DNA from: Minisyncoccota bacterium
Lineage (GTDB): Bacteria; Verrucomicrobiota; Lentisphaeria; Oligosphaerales; MVZH01
NCBI GenBank assembly: GCA_021734725.1
Contig: JAIPIM010000038.1
Location: forward strand, 1 to 17,988
Direction: 5' to 3'
Length of the DNA stretch: 17,988 bases
Program-made: the position numbers and the translations under genes
Shown here: positions 1-7,016 of the stretch, piece after piece
Layout: every line of letters begins with the position of its first letter
How positions within the stretch are numbered: position 1 is the stretch's first letter
Notes under the pieces: generated by a model
What the model saw: only the letters and a program-made list of their open reading frames with translations
Database searches by the model: none
Told to the model about the DNA's origin: nothing

Positions 1-36
1 CGTCCGCCGGGGGCCGGCGCCGGCCCCCGGCGGACG
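1..36. repeat. Perfect 36-bp GC-rich palindrome at the window edge
   Basis: Bases 1-18 are the exact reverse complement of bases 19-36, with no loop and only one A and one T among 36 bases. The palindrome starts at the first base, so its true extent to the left is unknown. It lies 128 bases downstream of the minus-strand YceI-like gene and could be a transcription-stopping or paired structure for it, but no T-tract is visible. It could equally mark a contig end at a fold-back or a hard-to-assemble inverted repeat. Confidence 0.85.
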
Positions 37-164
37 CGAAAGAGAGGACAAATCCAGGAAACTCCCCAGTTTTCCTTGCATCCCACAGCGCCCCGTGCTA
101 CCCTTCTTTCGTTACTTATCTTTCTTTCGTTGTCCGAAAGCAATTTCCTATCACTTGCACACGG
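37..164. other. Short intergenic stretch with a small direct repeat and hairpin
   Basis: No gene is visible between the edge palindrome and the end of the YceI-like gene. The 10-mer TTCTTTCGTT occurs at 104-113 and again at 122-131. CTTTCG (124-129) pairs with CGAAAG (135-140) around a 5-base loop. The hairpin has no T-run on either strand, so it is not called a terminator. Confidence 0.5.
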
Positions 165-734
165 TCATGCGGCTTCCGTCAAAACAATGGTCATGGTGAC
201 CCGGACCTTGTCATGCACTCGGAATATGCCGAAAAAGGTTGGCGGTTTGAGACCGAAAGCGTTAAGCGACACATTGAATTCCACATCCGTTTCCACCCTT
301 CCCCCTCTCCGACGAACATCCTTAATGGCAGCATCAATATGCTTTGTCCTATCCTGAATGGTGATGGCGAACGTCACGCGCCGCGGTGTGTCGCCGGAGG
401 AAGCCGTTTCCCGCGCTCGCGACTCAGCCACAGTTCCGGTGATCACCGGGTATTTCTTCACCTCGAACATCTTATACATATTCTCGTTCATACGGCGATT
501 GCCGGTATCCATATCCCTAACCCTCACCCGCATGGGGACCCCCTCCAAATCCTCGATGCCATACTGCTTCTCGGCGAACGATGCCGTGAACGGACGACTC
601 CGCACCGTGCCGGAAAAATCATGCAGCGTGGACGTCCCGTAAAAGGCACCATCGCACCACCCCCGGACCTCCACGGCATATCCGACAGGCAACATCACGA
701 AAAGCAGAGTGAGGATGAGTACAAACTTCATCAT
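165..734 (-). CDS. YceI-like exported protein
   Basis: A 189-residue protein with a signal peptide at about residues 1-20 (MMKFVLILTLLFVMLPVGYA, cleavage after the last Ala). The mature part follows the YceI pattern: an early strand with GTSTLHDFSGTV, a middle block with VRVRDMDTGNRRMNENMYKMF, then a Tyr-Pro (KKYPVITG), and a C-terminal sandwich strand with FNVSLNAFGLKPP. YceI proteins are periplasmic lipocalin-like barrels that bind isoprenoid or other lipids; the ligand here is not predictable. The start at 734 is supported by AAAGGA (minus strand, 745-740) five bases upstream. It is transcribed away from the regulator, and no convincing promoter of its own was found. Its link to the polysaccharide locus is only adjacency. 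Confidence 0.8.
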   Translation of the reverse strand: MMKFVLILTLLFVMLPVGYAVEVRGWCDGAFYGTSTLHDFSGTVRSRPFTASFAEKQYGIEDLEGVPMRVRVRDMDTGNRRMNENMYKMFEVKKYPVITGTVAESRARETASSGDTPRRVTFAITIQDRTKHIDAAIKDVRRRGGRVETDVEFNVSLNAFGLKPPTFFGIFRVHDKVRVTMTIVLTEAA

Positions 735-976
735 AGGTATCCTTTCAGCGTTCCACGTTGTGTCAAGAAAACGACGTTTTTCTGTTTCACAAAGATCGTT
801 TTATCAATCGGTTCTGTAACGGTTTGCCGGCATCTGAATCGCCTCCCCCGTGTATCCGTCCATTGTGGTGGACAACGGGACGAGTTCACATGGAACTATA
901 CCCTGTCGCGCCGCGGAATCACCTCCCGCACGTTTACGGCCTTTGTGCGGATAGCCGAAAATTTTCCGTGGCCGGG

Positions 977-1005
977 TTGACAAATGGCTCGCCATCTTGT
1001 ATACA
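977..1005 (+). promoter_or_regulatory. Sigma70-type promoter of the regulator/hydrolase operon
   Basis: TTGACA at 977-982 and TATACA at 1000-1005 are separated by exactly 17 bases, a near-consensus sigma70 promoter. Transcription would start near 1012 and give a leader of about 40 bases before the GTG at 1051. This is the only strong consensus promoter I see in the window, and it would drive the regulator and the overlapping hydrolase gene. Confidence 0.7.
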
Positions 1006-1025
1006 TAAGTTGTATTGATAACAAC
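998..1025. promoter_or_regulatory. Operator-like inverted repeats over the -10 and start site
   Basis: The perfect 8-bp palindrome TGTATACA (998-1005) covers the -10 element. GTTGT (1009-1013) and ACAAC (1021-1025) form a second inverted repeat with a 7-base spacer around the expected transcription start. Operators of GntR-type winged helices are commonly short palindromes with TGTA or TTGT arms. Position and form suggest self-repression by the gene that follows, but binding is inferred. Confidence 0.4.
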
Positions 1026-1050
1026 GGCGCGTTTTTTCAAGGAAAGCATT

Positions 1051-2130
1051 GTGCCAACAACACCAAAACAGAAAACATCCTACACCACCATCCACAAGCA
1101 GTTACGACGGGAGATCGAGTCCGACTACGTTCCCGGCCAGATGTTGGCTTCCGAAAATACCCTGGCATCACGTTTCAGCGTAAGCCGGCTCACCATCAGG
1201 AGGGCATTGGCTGTACTCAGAGACGAGGGCCTGGTGCAGAGTTATCACGGCAGAGGCACTGTAGTGGCCGACCGGCTGTCAACGGGAGAAATGGCCATCG
1301 TCCTCAGCGATGCCATGCTGGAGCCAAATGGATCGCGATACTACAGCATGGTGACTGCGCGGATCAATGAAAGCATCCGCAACAAGCATCCCCGCATGCG
1401 CGTACGAACGCACATTGAACCTTACACAAAGGACCCTCGGAATTTTCCAAAAGAGTTGACCTTAATGGAACCTGACGTATTGCGTACACTTCGCGGCGTA
1501 TTCACCTTCAACCCGCTTTACCAACTGGAAGACGAACTCAAAGCGGCAAATGTCCCCGTGGTAACCATGGGCAAAGCGGGTACACACCGTATAACGTACG
1601 ACCGCCGTCAATTCATGGAACTCGCCGCGCGACACATCGCGGATGCCGGCGCGCGCACCATCGGTATCATCTGGACGACTTTCCTCAAAGAGATTGAATC
1701 GGAGGAAGACAACTTTCTCCTCATTTTTCGAGATACCATTGGAAAGCTTGGCCTACAGACAAAACCCCAGTGGTGCGTCTGCCACGAAGGACACATTGCG
1801 GAAAGCGACGGTTACGATCGTTTCCTGAACTACTGGAAAATGCCGGAAAAACCCGCGGCTCTGATTGTGACGGACGATGTTCTATGCGCGGGAGTGCTGC
1901 GCGCAACGTTGAAGCTTGGATTGTCGCTGCCCAAGGACATAAAATGTCTAACCCTGAGCAACGCGGGAGTAACTCTGCCATACCATAAACCGGTTACCAG
2001 CGTGAATGTCTCGCCAGAAGAAATGGCTAAGCGGGCGGTATCTATTATGACACAACTGGTTCGCGGCGACGAAGCGTCATCCGGCACGATTCGTACACCA
2101 GTAACTCTGAGCATAGGCGAAACAACATGA
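1051..2130 (+). CDS. GntR-type HTH / LacI-type sensor transcriptional regulator
   Basis: A 359-residue cytoplasmic regulator. Residues about 8-70 form a GntR-type winged helix (LRREIESDYVPGQMLASENT, SRLTIRRALAVLRDEGLV, then a wing with HGRGTVV). The remainder, from about residue 80, resembles the periplasmic-binding-protein-like ligand domain of LacI/GalR and AraR proteins: MAIVLSD at the start, PVVTMGK, ARHIADAGARTIGII, PAALIVTDDVLCAGVL, and a C-terminal KPVTSVNVSPEEMAKRAV. Such proteins usually repress sugar-use genes until a sugar binds. The GTG at 1051 is preferred over an in-frame TTG at 1015 because AAGGAAA lies just upstream (1039-1045) and 1015 falls near the transcription start. The stop overlaps the next start (ATGA, 2127-2130), which implies coupled expression with the hydrolase. 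The likely inducer is a sugar released by the locus. Confidence 0.88.
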   Translation: MPTTPKQKTSYTTIHKQLRREIESDYVPGQMLASENTLASRFSVSRLTIRRALAVLRDEGLVQSYHGRGTVVADRLSTGEMAIVLSDAMLEPNGSRYYSMVTARINESIRNKHPRMRVRTHIEPYTKDPRNFPKELTLMEPDVLRTLRGVFTFNPLYQLEDELKAANVPVVTMGKAGTHRITYDRRQFMELAARHIADAGARTIGIIWTTFLKEIESEEDNFLLIFRDTIGKLGLQTKPQWCVCHEGHIAESDGYDRFLNYWKMPEKPAALIVTDDVLCAGVLRATLKLGLSLPKDIKCLTLSNAGVTLPYHKPVTSVNVSPEEMAKRAVSIMTQLVRGDEASSGTIRTPVTLSIGETT

Positions 2131-3788
2131 AAACCCGACTGATCCTTGCCGCGGCTGTGGTCATCTCCCGCGTTGCCATTGTTCTTACCCACGCACAAAA
2201 TGTGCCTTTGCCAAATAACCTGATCCATAACGGCGGCATGGAAGAGACCGACCCGGAAACACCGGGACTGGCGGCAGGATGGTCGATCGTCTACAGCAGT
2301 CGAGGGAAGCACACCGTCGAACGCGATCGGGATATCAAGACGGAAGGCGCCGTCAGCCAGCGATTCGAGAACGCGGATGGCGGCATGAAATACCCGCGCC
2401 TTTTTCAAACCGTCAAGGTTAAACCGAATGTCACCTATCGATTTTCCGCCGACGTGCGCGCGGAAGCACCTGTCCAGGTTTGGCTTGCCAAGGGTAAATG
2501 GGGAAAAGACTTCGGGGTGCGAGGGATCCCCGCCGACGCGAAGTGGCATACAGCCGATATCATATTCAACAGCGGTGAGAATGACGAAATTACGGTCATC
2601 ATCATACTCATGGCGCCAAACCGCCAGCCAGGCATTTTCTGGGTCGATAATGTCGCCTTGCGCCCGGCCGGCAACCCCTCGGAGACATCGGAGAAAGCCC
2701 CTGCGCCAACCCCCAAACCCACCACCACAAAGCCCGCGGAAACAGCGCCAAAACCGAACAACCTGGCACGCGGCCTGACATACGAGTTCATCACCCCCGT
2801 CTCCGGCCGAACGCGTGCACCCGACGGCGGTCGAACCGTTCTTACCGACGGGAACTGGAAAAGCGGCTACTGGTCTCGACCAAATTCCGTTGTCTGGCAG
2901 TTTCGCGACGGCACCGAGGGAATCGTTATGCTTGATCTTGGTCAGCGTATGGCCATCGACACGATTCGCATGGCCGCCGTCCGCGGAGGATACTGCCACC
3001 CGCCGGACGCAAAACTTTTGGTGGGCGACACCTTCGACAAACTGCATGCAGTGGGAGACATTCCCGCAAGTAAAACCGAAAAACGCGCCAAGGGGTTCGG
3101 TACGGAATGGTATAAGTCAACCAACCTTCACACTGCCGGGCGGTACGTCGTACTGACCCTGTCGCAACCGGCATCGGGCTTGGTTGCTCTGACTGAAATA
3201 GAAATCGTTAAAGGCGATTTCGATCCTGCAACCGCGGCTCTGCCGGGATCGCCAACTGCCCTGGAGGCCTATGCTCTGCGAAACAGTACGAAACGGTTCA
3301 TTCCTCCTGCCGATACGTCGGTCGTCACACCTCACGTTGCCTGGGCAAACAACACAAAGCAGAAACCGAAGATCCTTTTCCTCTCCCCCGCCGCCACTAT
3401 CCGCGACCCCATTGAACTGGCTCAACGGATGAATCTGGACGCCACCTTTCGGTATGCCGAGAGCGCGACCATGGATTTCCTGGCAACTCGAAACTTTCTC
3501 GAACAACTGAACGCCGACTGGAATGCACTCGTTCTGGCCAGTGTCGATTGGAATATTTTCCGTGATGAAGTAAAACGCGCCATCCTTGACAAGGTCCGCG
3601 CCGGCATGGGGCTGTTCATCGTAAAACCGCTGGGATCCGACGCCGAACTGAAAGCCGTGCTCGACGATCTGCAACCGTCATCGCTACGAACTTTCTTCAG
3701 CCGGGAAAAAGAGATACCTTTTCCGTATGTTGCATGGGTTCGCGGCGGCTGCGGCATGGAAACGGGGACCCTGGGGGGGGGCGTGTGA
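2127..3788 (+). CDS. N-terminal part of frameshifted exported GH42-like protein (CBM and discoidin-like modules)
   Basis: The reading frame gives 553 residues and stops just after a 9-G run. Visible modules: signal peptide about 1-23, with an Arg inside the hydrophobic stretch; a CBM4/9-like sandwich about 30-180 (NLIHNGGMEE start, WSIV, and a closing FWVDNVALRP); a Pro/Thr/Lys linker about 189-210; an F5/8 (discoidin)-like sandwich about 211-365 ending in a GLVALTEIEIV strand; and a Rossmann-like domain about 413-520 (KPKILFLSP, LVLASVDW, GMGLFIVKPLG). The Rossmann-like domain matches the N-terminus of the 12536-16144 protein. The last five residues come from the G-run and are out of frame with the rest of the enzyme. 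Adding one G joins this part exactly to 3782-6799 and yields a single 1557-residue protein. The two binding modules suggest attachment to an insoluble or cell-bound glycan. Confidence 0.8.
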   Translation: MKTRLILAAAVVISRVAIVLTHAQNVPLPNNLIHNGGMEETDPETPGLAAGWSIVYSSRGKHTVERDRDIKTEGAVSQRFENADGGMKYPRLFQTVKVKPNVTYRFSADVRAEAPVQVWLAKGKWGKDFGVRGIPADAKWHTADIIFNSGENDEITVIIILMAPNRQPGIFWVDNVALRPAGNPSETSEKAPAPTPKPTTTKPAETAPKPNNLARGLTYEFITPVSGRTRAPDGGRTVLTDGNWKSGYWSRPNSVVWQFRDGTEGIVMLDLGQRMAIDTIRMAAVRGGYCHPPDAKLLVGDTFDKLHAVGDIPASKTEKRAKGFGTEWYKSTNLHTAGRYVVLTLSQPASGLVALTEIEIVKGDFDPATAALPGSPTALEAYALRNSTKRFIPPADTSVVTPHVAWANNTKQKPKILFLSPAATIRDPIELAQRMNLDATFRYAESATMDFLATRNFLEQLNADWNALVLASVDWNIFRDEVKRAILDKVRAGMGLFIVKPLGSDAELKAVLDDLQPSSLRTFFSREKEIPFPYVAWVRGGCGMETGTLGGGV

Positions 3789-6700
3789 CGCTGATCGATT
3801 ACGATCTCGGCAATTTCACGCGCTGGCCGAGGCGAACCTGCAGCATGTTCCCCCCAAACGAAGCCGTTACCGGTGGATCGAATCTCTTCGTGCCACGCGC
3901 TGACAGAATGCCGTGGGAAGAACCCTATTACGCGCACTTGGCCAAGGCCCTTTACGAGGCAGCCGGAAAAACGGCGGACACGAGCATCACGGACGTAGAT
4001 ATCGAGTCCGTCGATCGAGACGGCGTGCGGCTTACGCTCACGACCGAAGGCCAAACCGGGGGGCTCACCGCGTATGCGCAGTGCATCGCTCCGGACAGCA
4101 CTACGGCAGCGCGATCCAAAGCAGACATCAGCTCCGGCAAAGTCAGCATCGACCTGCCCGGTCCGTTCATGACGGGGACGCACTTCGTGTGGCTCCACCT
4201 CAAAAAGGACACCACCGACGTAGCATGGGCATCGGCTGGTTTTACCGTAACGGGACCGGCCGTCACATCCATTGCCACCGAGAAAGTGCCCTGCAATTTG
4301 GGTGATATTATCAAGGGGACCGTCACACTCAGGGATGCGCCCACAGACGCACGGGTAACCGTAGAACTTATAGACACTTTCGGCCGGGTAACGGACAGTC
4401 TGGATACAGCAGCCTCGACAAACGTACCGTTCGAACTGGACTCCGACGGGGTCGCCTCGATTACCGCCCGCATCAGGGCAACGTTGCGGACAGGCAACCG
4501 TATCGAAGCCAAAGATTCACACACAGTAGCACTCCTGCGAGATCTACCGCCGGACGACTATCTGGTGGGCATCTGGGCGTCGTACGCCAACACCGCCTGT
4601 GCACGCCCGTGGGCGTTTACCTTGCTCGACAAGCAACGTAGACTCGGCGTGGACTTCGCGCTGATGGCCCATTCCGACGCCGATATCTACCACCAGGCCT
4701 ATGCCGAACACAACATGGCCCCGGCACCGGAAAACATGCACCGTATCTTTTTCAAACTCAATGAAACCTACAAAAACATGAATTTGGCCGAGCCCGGTTT
4801 CGAAGACGCTTTCCGAGAGGTCATTCGTTCTCGTGCAAAAACCGGGTACAAGTGGGGATCCCTGGATTTCAGCGTTGGAGATGAATGCGGCTACACAGTG
4901 CGCTACGACAAGCATACCGTCAATGCTTTTCGCCAATACCTGGAAAAACGATACAACACTATACAACCCCTCAATAACGACTGGGGAACAGCGTTTACAA
5001 GCTTTGCCGACATCACCGCCGAGAGCATCAAGCAAAGCGACCCGGCGGTCACCATTGCGCCAATGCTTCAGTTCAAACTTTTCAGCGACCGTCTTTTCGC
5101 CGACTACTTCCGCATTGCACGGGAGGAAGTCCAACGACTGGATCCCCGCAACCGACTGGGACTGTCGGGCACGCGCGACCCGGGACATTATATCGGCTTT
5201 GACTGGTATGAACTGATGAAGCATGTGACGCACCTCGCCTTTTACGATGGACTTCAGCGTGAATGCATCCGGTCATTTAAGAAACCGGGCGACCTGATCA
5301 CAAGTTTCGTCGGTTATGACTTCCTCGATCTTGATGAACGAAACACCCGATACTTCCCCTGGCTGGAGCTTTTCAGCGGCTTCCAGGGTATCAGCATTTA
5401 CAGCGCAAGCAGTGGTACCTGGCACGGGTATATAAGACATGATCTGTCCTGGCCCGAACGCGCCAAGTGGACTATGGACGAACTCAATGAATTGAAAAAC
5501 GGTATAGGTAAATCGATTTTGACCGCGCAACGCGAGCCGGCCGCCATCGCTATTCGTTATTCCCAACGCTCGCTGCATGCCAGTTCTGCATGGCTCTCGA
5601 ATGTCACGGGAATCTGTGAAGTCATCAAGGATATGGGCCTGCAATTCAACTTTGTCGCCGATGAACAGATCGAGCAGGGCCTGTTGCGCACAGCCCCCTG
5701 CCGGGTGCTCTTTCTGCCGTTGGCGCAAGTACTTTCCGACCGTGAAACCGCGGAAATCACGGACTTCGTCAACAACGGCGGACGTCTCGTGGCGGTGGGC
5801 CGGTGCGGGACATATAATGGCGCCGGTAAAGTTCGTTCCGCAAACGCGCTGGCTGACATCCTCGGCGTACAATGCTCAACCGCCGCGTCCACAGCAACTG
5901 ATAATGTACGTGTTGACGTAGGCCCAGAGAGCCTGAACGTGCCGATCGACGACCTTGGTATTACAGCGACGAAAGCCGATACCCGAGCTGCTTTCCAAAA
6001 TCACACCAAGACGCCTGCTGTCACCCGCAACGTCCACGGGCGGGGACAAGCCTGGTTCGTAAATTTTCTCTGGGGGTCCTATCGCGGCTTTCGTTCGGGC
6101 GGCGTGGGTGGCGAGGTCGTGGACCGCACCACAACGGACGAAGACACCGCCGCAATCTGGCGGGGTCTGATGTCCACACTCCTTGAGGAAACCGATATCG
6201 TTCCACCCGCGCTCATCACCCGGGACGAGAAAACCGTTCCCTACATCGAGCAGGTTGTCTATCGACGCGGTCCCATAACTTACCTGGGTATCCTCCCGCG
6301 CTATTTCGGCGGCCGGTACACACGCGGCACGAAACGCGATTGGATCGAACCGCAAGACTTCGCGCCGGTAACCGTCGACGTTCGACGCGAGACCTGCGTC
6401 TATAACATGCGTGAGGAACAATTCCTCGGACGTACATCGACCGTTCCCGCCCGCATCACCAGCGGTATCGCCCTGCTCTATGCACTGACGCCTTATCAAG
6501 TGAACTCGGTGGAACTGACATCGCCCCCCACCGCCAAACAGGGTGACTCCATCGACATCGGTGTACACGTAGAAAGCCAGACACAGCCAGTGGGCGACCA
6601 CATTGTTCACCTCGAGATCGTGGGACCGGACCCGGAACTGTCGTCCTGTCACAACATTAATCTGATAACTGAGGCTGGATATGGTGGCTGGACGGTTAAC

Positions 6701-6799
6701 CTGGCTCGGAATGCGCCCCCCGGAAAGTGGACAATCACGGCGCGCGATGTCGTCAGCGGAATACAGTCCACCGCCGATGTCGTCGTCACCGAGAAGTAA
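3734..6799 (+). CDS. C-terminal part of frameshifted GH42-like protein (catalytic barrel, trimerisation-like domain)
   Basis: The frame stays open from upstream of the G-run to 6799. The ATG at 3734 is nominal, with no ribosome binding site; the real N-terminus is probably the preceding part, read through a one-base correction. Using numbering from 3734, beta-sandwich strands fill about 85-260. A TIM barrel of GH42 type begins near 273 (DDYLVGIWASYANT) and has the acid/base-like site GDECGY with Glu 384. A flavodoxin-like domain resembling the GH42 trimerisation domain lies at about 603-695 (CRVLFLPLAQVLSDRETAEI and NNGGRLVAV). The tail contains YNMREEQFLGRT and a final Ig-like sandwich. The same order is found in the 12536-16144 protein, so the two are paralogues. 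GH42 members mostly cleave beta-galactosides, but the family match is distant and no clear nucleophile Glu is seen. Action is presumably outside the cytoplasm. Confidence 0.78.
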   Translation: MGSRRLRHGNGDPGGGRVTLIDYDLGNFTRWPRRTCSMFPPNEAVTGGSNLFVPRADRMPWEEPYYAHLAKALYEAAGKTADTSITDVDIESVDRDGVRLTLTTEGQTGGLTAYAQCIAPDSTTAARSKADISSGKVSIDLPGPFMTGTHFVWLHLKKDTTDVAWASAGFTVTGPAVTSIATEKVPCNLGDIIKGTVTLRDAPTDARVTVELIDTFGRVTDSLDTAASTNVPFELDSDGVASITARIRATLRTGNRIEAKDSHTVALLRDLPPDDYLVGIWASYANTACARPWAFTLLDKQRRLGVDFALMAHSDADIYHQAYAEHNMAPAPENMHRIFFKLNETYKNMNLAEPGFEDAFREVIRSRAKTGYKWGSLDFSVGDECGYTVRYDKHTVNAFRQYLEKRYNTIQPLNNDWGTAFTSFADITAESIKQSDPAVTIAPMLQFKLFSDRLFADYFRIAREEVQRLDPRNRLGLSGTRDPGHYIGFDWYELMKHVTHLAFYDGLQRECIRSFKKPGDLITSFVGYDFLDLDERNTRYFPWLELFSGFQGISIYSASSGTWHGYIRHDLSWPERAKWTMDELNELKNGIGKSILTAQREPAAIAIRYSQRSLHASSAWLSNVTGICEVIKDMGLQFNFVADEQIEQGLLRTAPCRVLFLPLAQVLSDRETAEITDFVNNGGRLVAVGRCGTYNGAGKVRSANALADILGVQCSTAASTATDNVRVDVGPESLNVPIDDLGITATKADTRAAFQNHTKTPAVTRNVHGRGQAWFVNFLWGSYRGFRSGGVGGEVVDRTTTDEDTAAIWRGLMSTLLEETDIVPPALITRDEKTVPYIEQVVYRRGPITYLGILPRYFGGRYTRGTKRDWIEPQDFAPVTVDVRRETCVYNMREEQFLGRTSTVPARITSGIALLYALTPYQVNSVELTSPPTAKQGDSIDIGVHVESQTQPVGDHIVHLEIVGPDPELSSCHNINLITEAGYGGWTVNLARNAPPGKWTITARDVVSGIQSTADVVVTEK
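3773..3781 (+). repeat. Nine-G homopolymer causing a frameshift
   Basis: Nine consecutive G lie between CCCT and CGTGTGA. Upstream, the gene is read in the frame of 2127; downstream, the related protein continues in the frame of 3734. With ten G the product would read LGGGRVTLIDY. The aligned stretch of the paralogue at 12536-16144 reads CGKGRVVQLSI, so the downstream frame is the coding one. A length change by one base would switch the full enzyme on or off. Confidence 0.9.
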
Positions 6800-6850
6800 G
6801 GACCTTGACGCCAGCATATGAGCACGTGCTGGAAAGCAGCGTAACTTAGT

Positions 6851-6868
6851 CCTGAATCCGTGAGAAAA
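6851..6868 (+). repeat. 18-bp inverted repeat, left copy
   Basis: CCTGAATCCGTGAGAAAA is the exact reverse complement of 10443-10460. Beyond the exact core the similarity continues weakly: here TTGGCAGAAA follows, and in the other copy, read in reverse complement, CCGGCAAAAA follows after a 3-base offset. The two copies lie in the gaps on either side of the three surface-protein genes. I found no third copy in the window. Confidence 0.85.
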
Positions 6869-6967
6869 TTGGCAGAAATTGTTTTTTCGGTAACAAAAGG
6901 AGGCTGTACAAAACCAGACGGAAGAGAATCGAGAGGACACTTCGAAGCGCATTGAATGCAGTAAAAA

Positions 6968-6992
6968 GTCAGTTTTTCCCATGAAAACTGAC
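6968..6992 (+). promoter_or_regulatory. Leader hairpin just upstream of the beta-propeller gene
   Basis: GTCAGTTTT (6968-6976) pairs perfectly with AAAACTGAC (6984-6992) around a 7-base loop. The stem ends 11 bases before the ribosome binding site AAGGAGA (7004-7010) and its loop contains an in-frame ATG (6981), which argues against that ATG as the start. The hairpin could stabilise the mRNA or affect translation of the next gene. Confidence 0.6.
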
Positions 6993-7016
6993 GGAGACAA
7001 AAAAAGGAGAGGGACA

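Larger units (their letters stand above)
735..1050. other. Divergent intergenic region between YceI-like gene and regulator
   Basis: This 316-base gap separates the minus-strand YceI-like gene from the plus-strand regulator. It contains the promoter and operator-like repeats described separately (977-1025). It also holds an odd-centred palindrome, AAAACG-A-CGTTTT, at 768-780, close to the YceI-like start, which could be a protein-binding site. Overlapping reading frames here have no ribosome binding site and no recognisable protein, so no gene is called. Confidence 0.6.
6800..7016. other. Intergenic region between first hydrolase and beta-propeller gene
   Basis: This 217-base gap contains CCAGCA (6811-6816) facing TGCTGG (6827-6832), with the 10-bp palindrome AGCACGTGCT (6821-6830) overlapping. 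That is a possible weak stop structure after the hydrolase, but without a T-tract. It also contains one copy of the 18-bp inverted repeat and a leader hairpin, both listed separately. TTGGCA (6869-6874) with TAACAA (6891-6896) is a poor promoter match. A new transcript probably starts in this gap, but I cannot place its promoter. Confidence 0.45.

Noticed and set aside
124..140. Hairpin as terminator of the YceI-like gene
   Set aside because: No T-run follows the stem on the minus strand.
740..766. TTGACA on the minus strand (766-761) as promoter of the YceI-like gene
   Set aside because: No acceptable -10 at 16-18 bases, and transcription would begin at or inside the ribosome binding site.
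213..980. 255-codon plus-strand open frame opposite the YceI-like gene
   Set aside because: The minus-strand frame has a signal peptide, ribosome binding site and family pattern; this one has none and is His/Pro/Arg-rich.
1830..3047. 405-codon open frame on the minus strand
   Set aside because: It lies opposite the regulator and hydrolase genes, which have clear domains. It shows low-complexity Arg/Gly/Val composition and no recognisable protein or ribosome binding site. It is a shadow of GC-rich codon use.
6869..6890. TTGGCA as the -24 box of a sigma54 promoter
   Set aside because: The required GC at the -12 position with proper spacing is missing.
6981..7016. ATG at 6981 as start of the beta-propeller gene
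   Set aside because: It lies in a hairpin loop, has no ribosome binding site, and would put 12 charged residues before a normal signal peptide; the ATG at 7017 has AAGGAGA.
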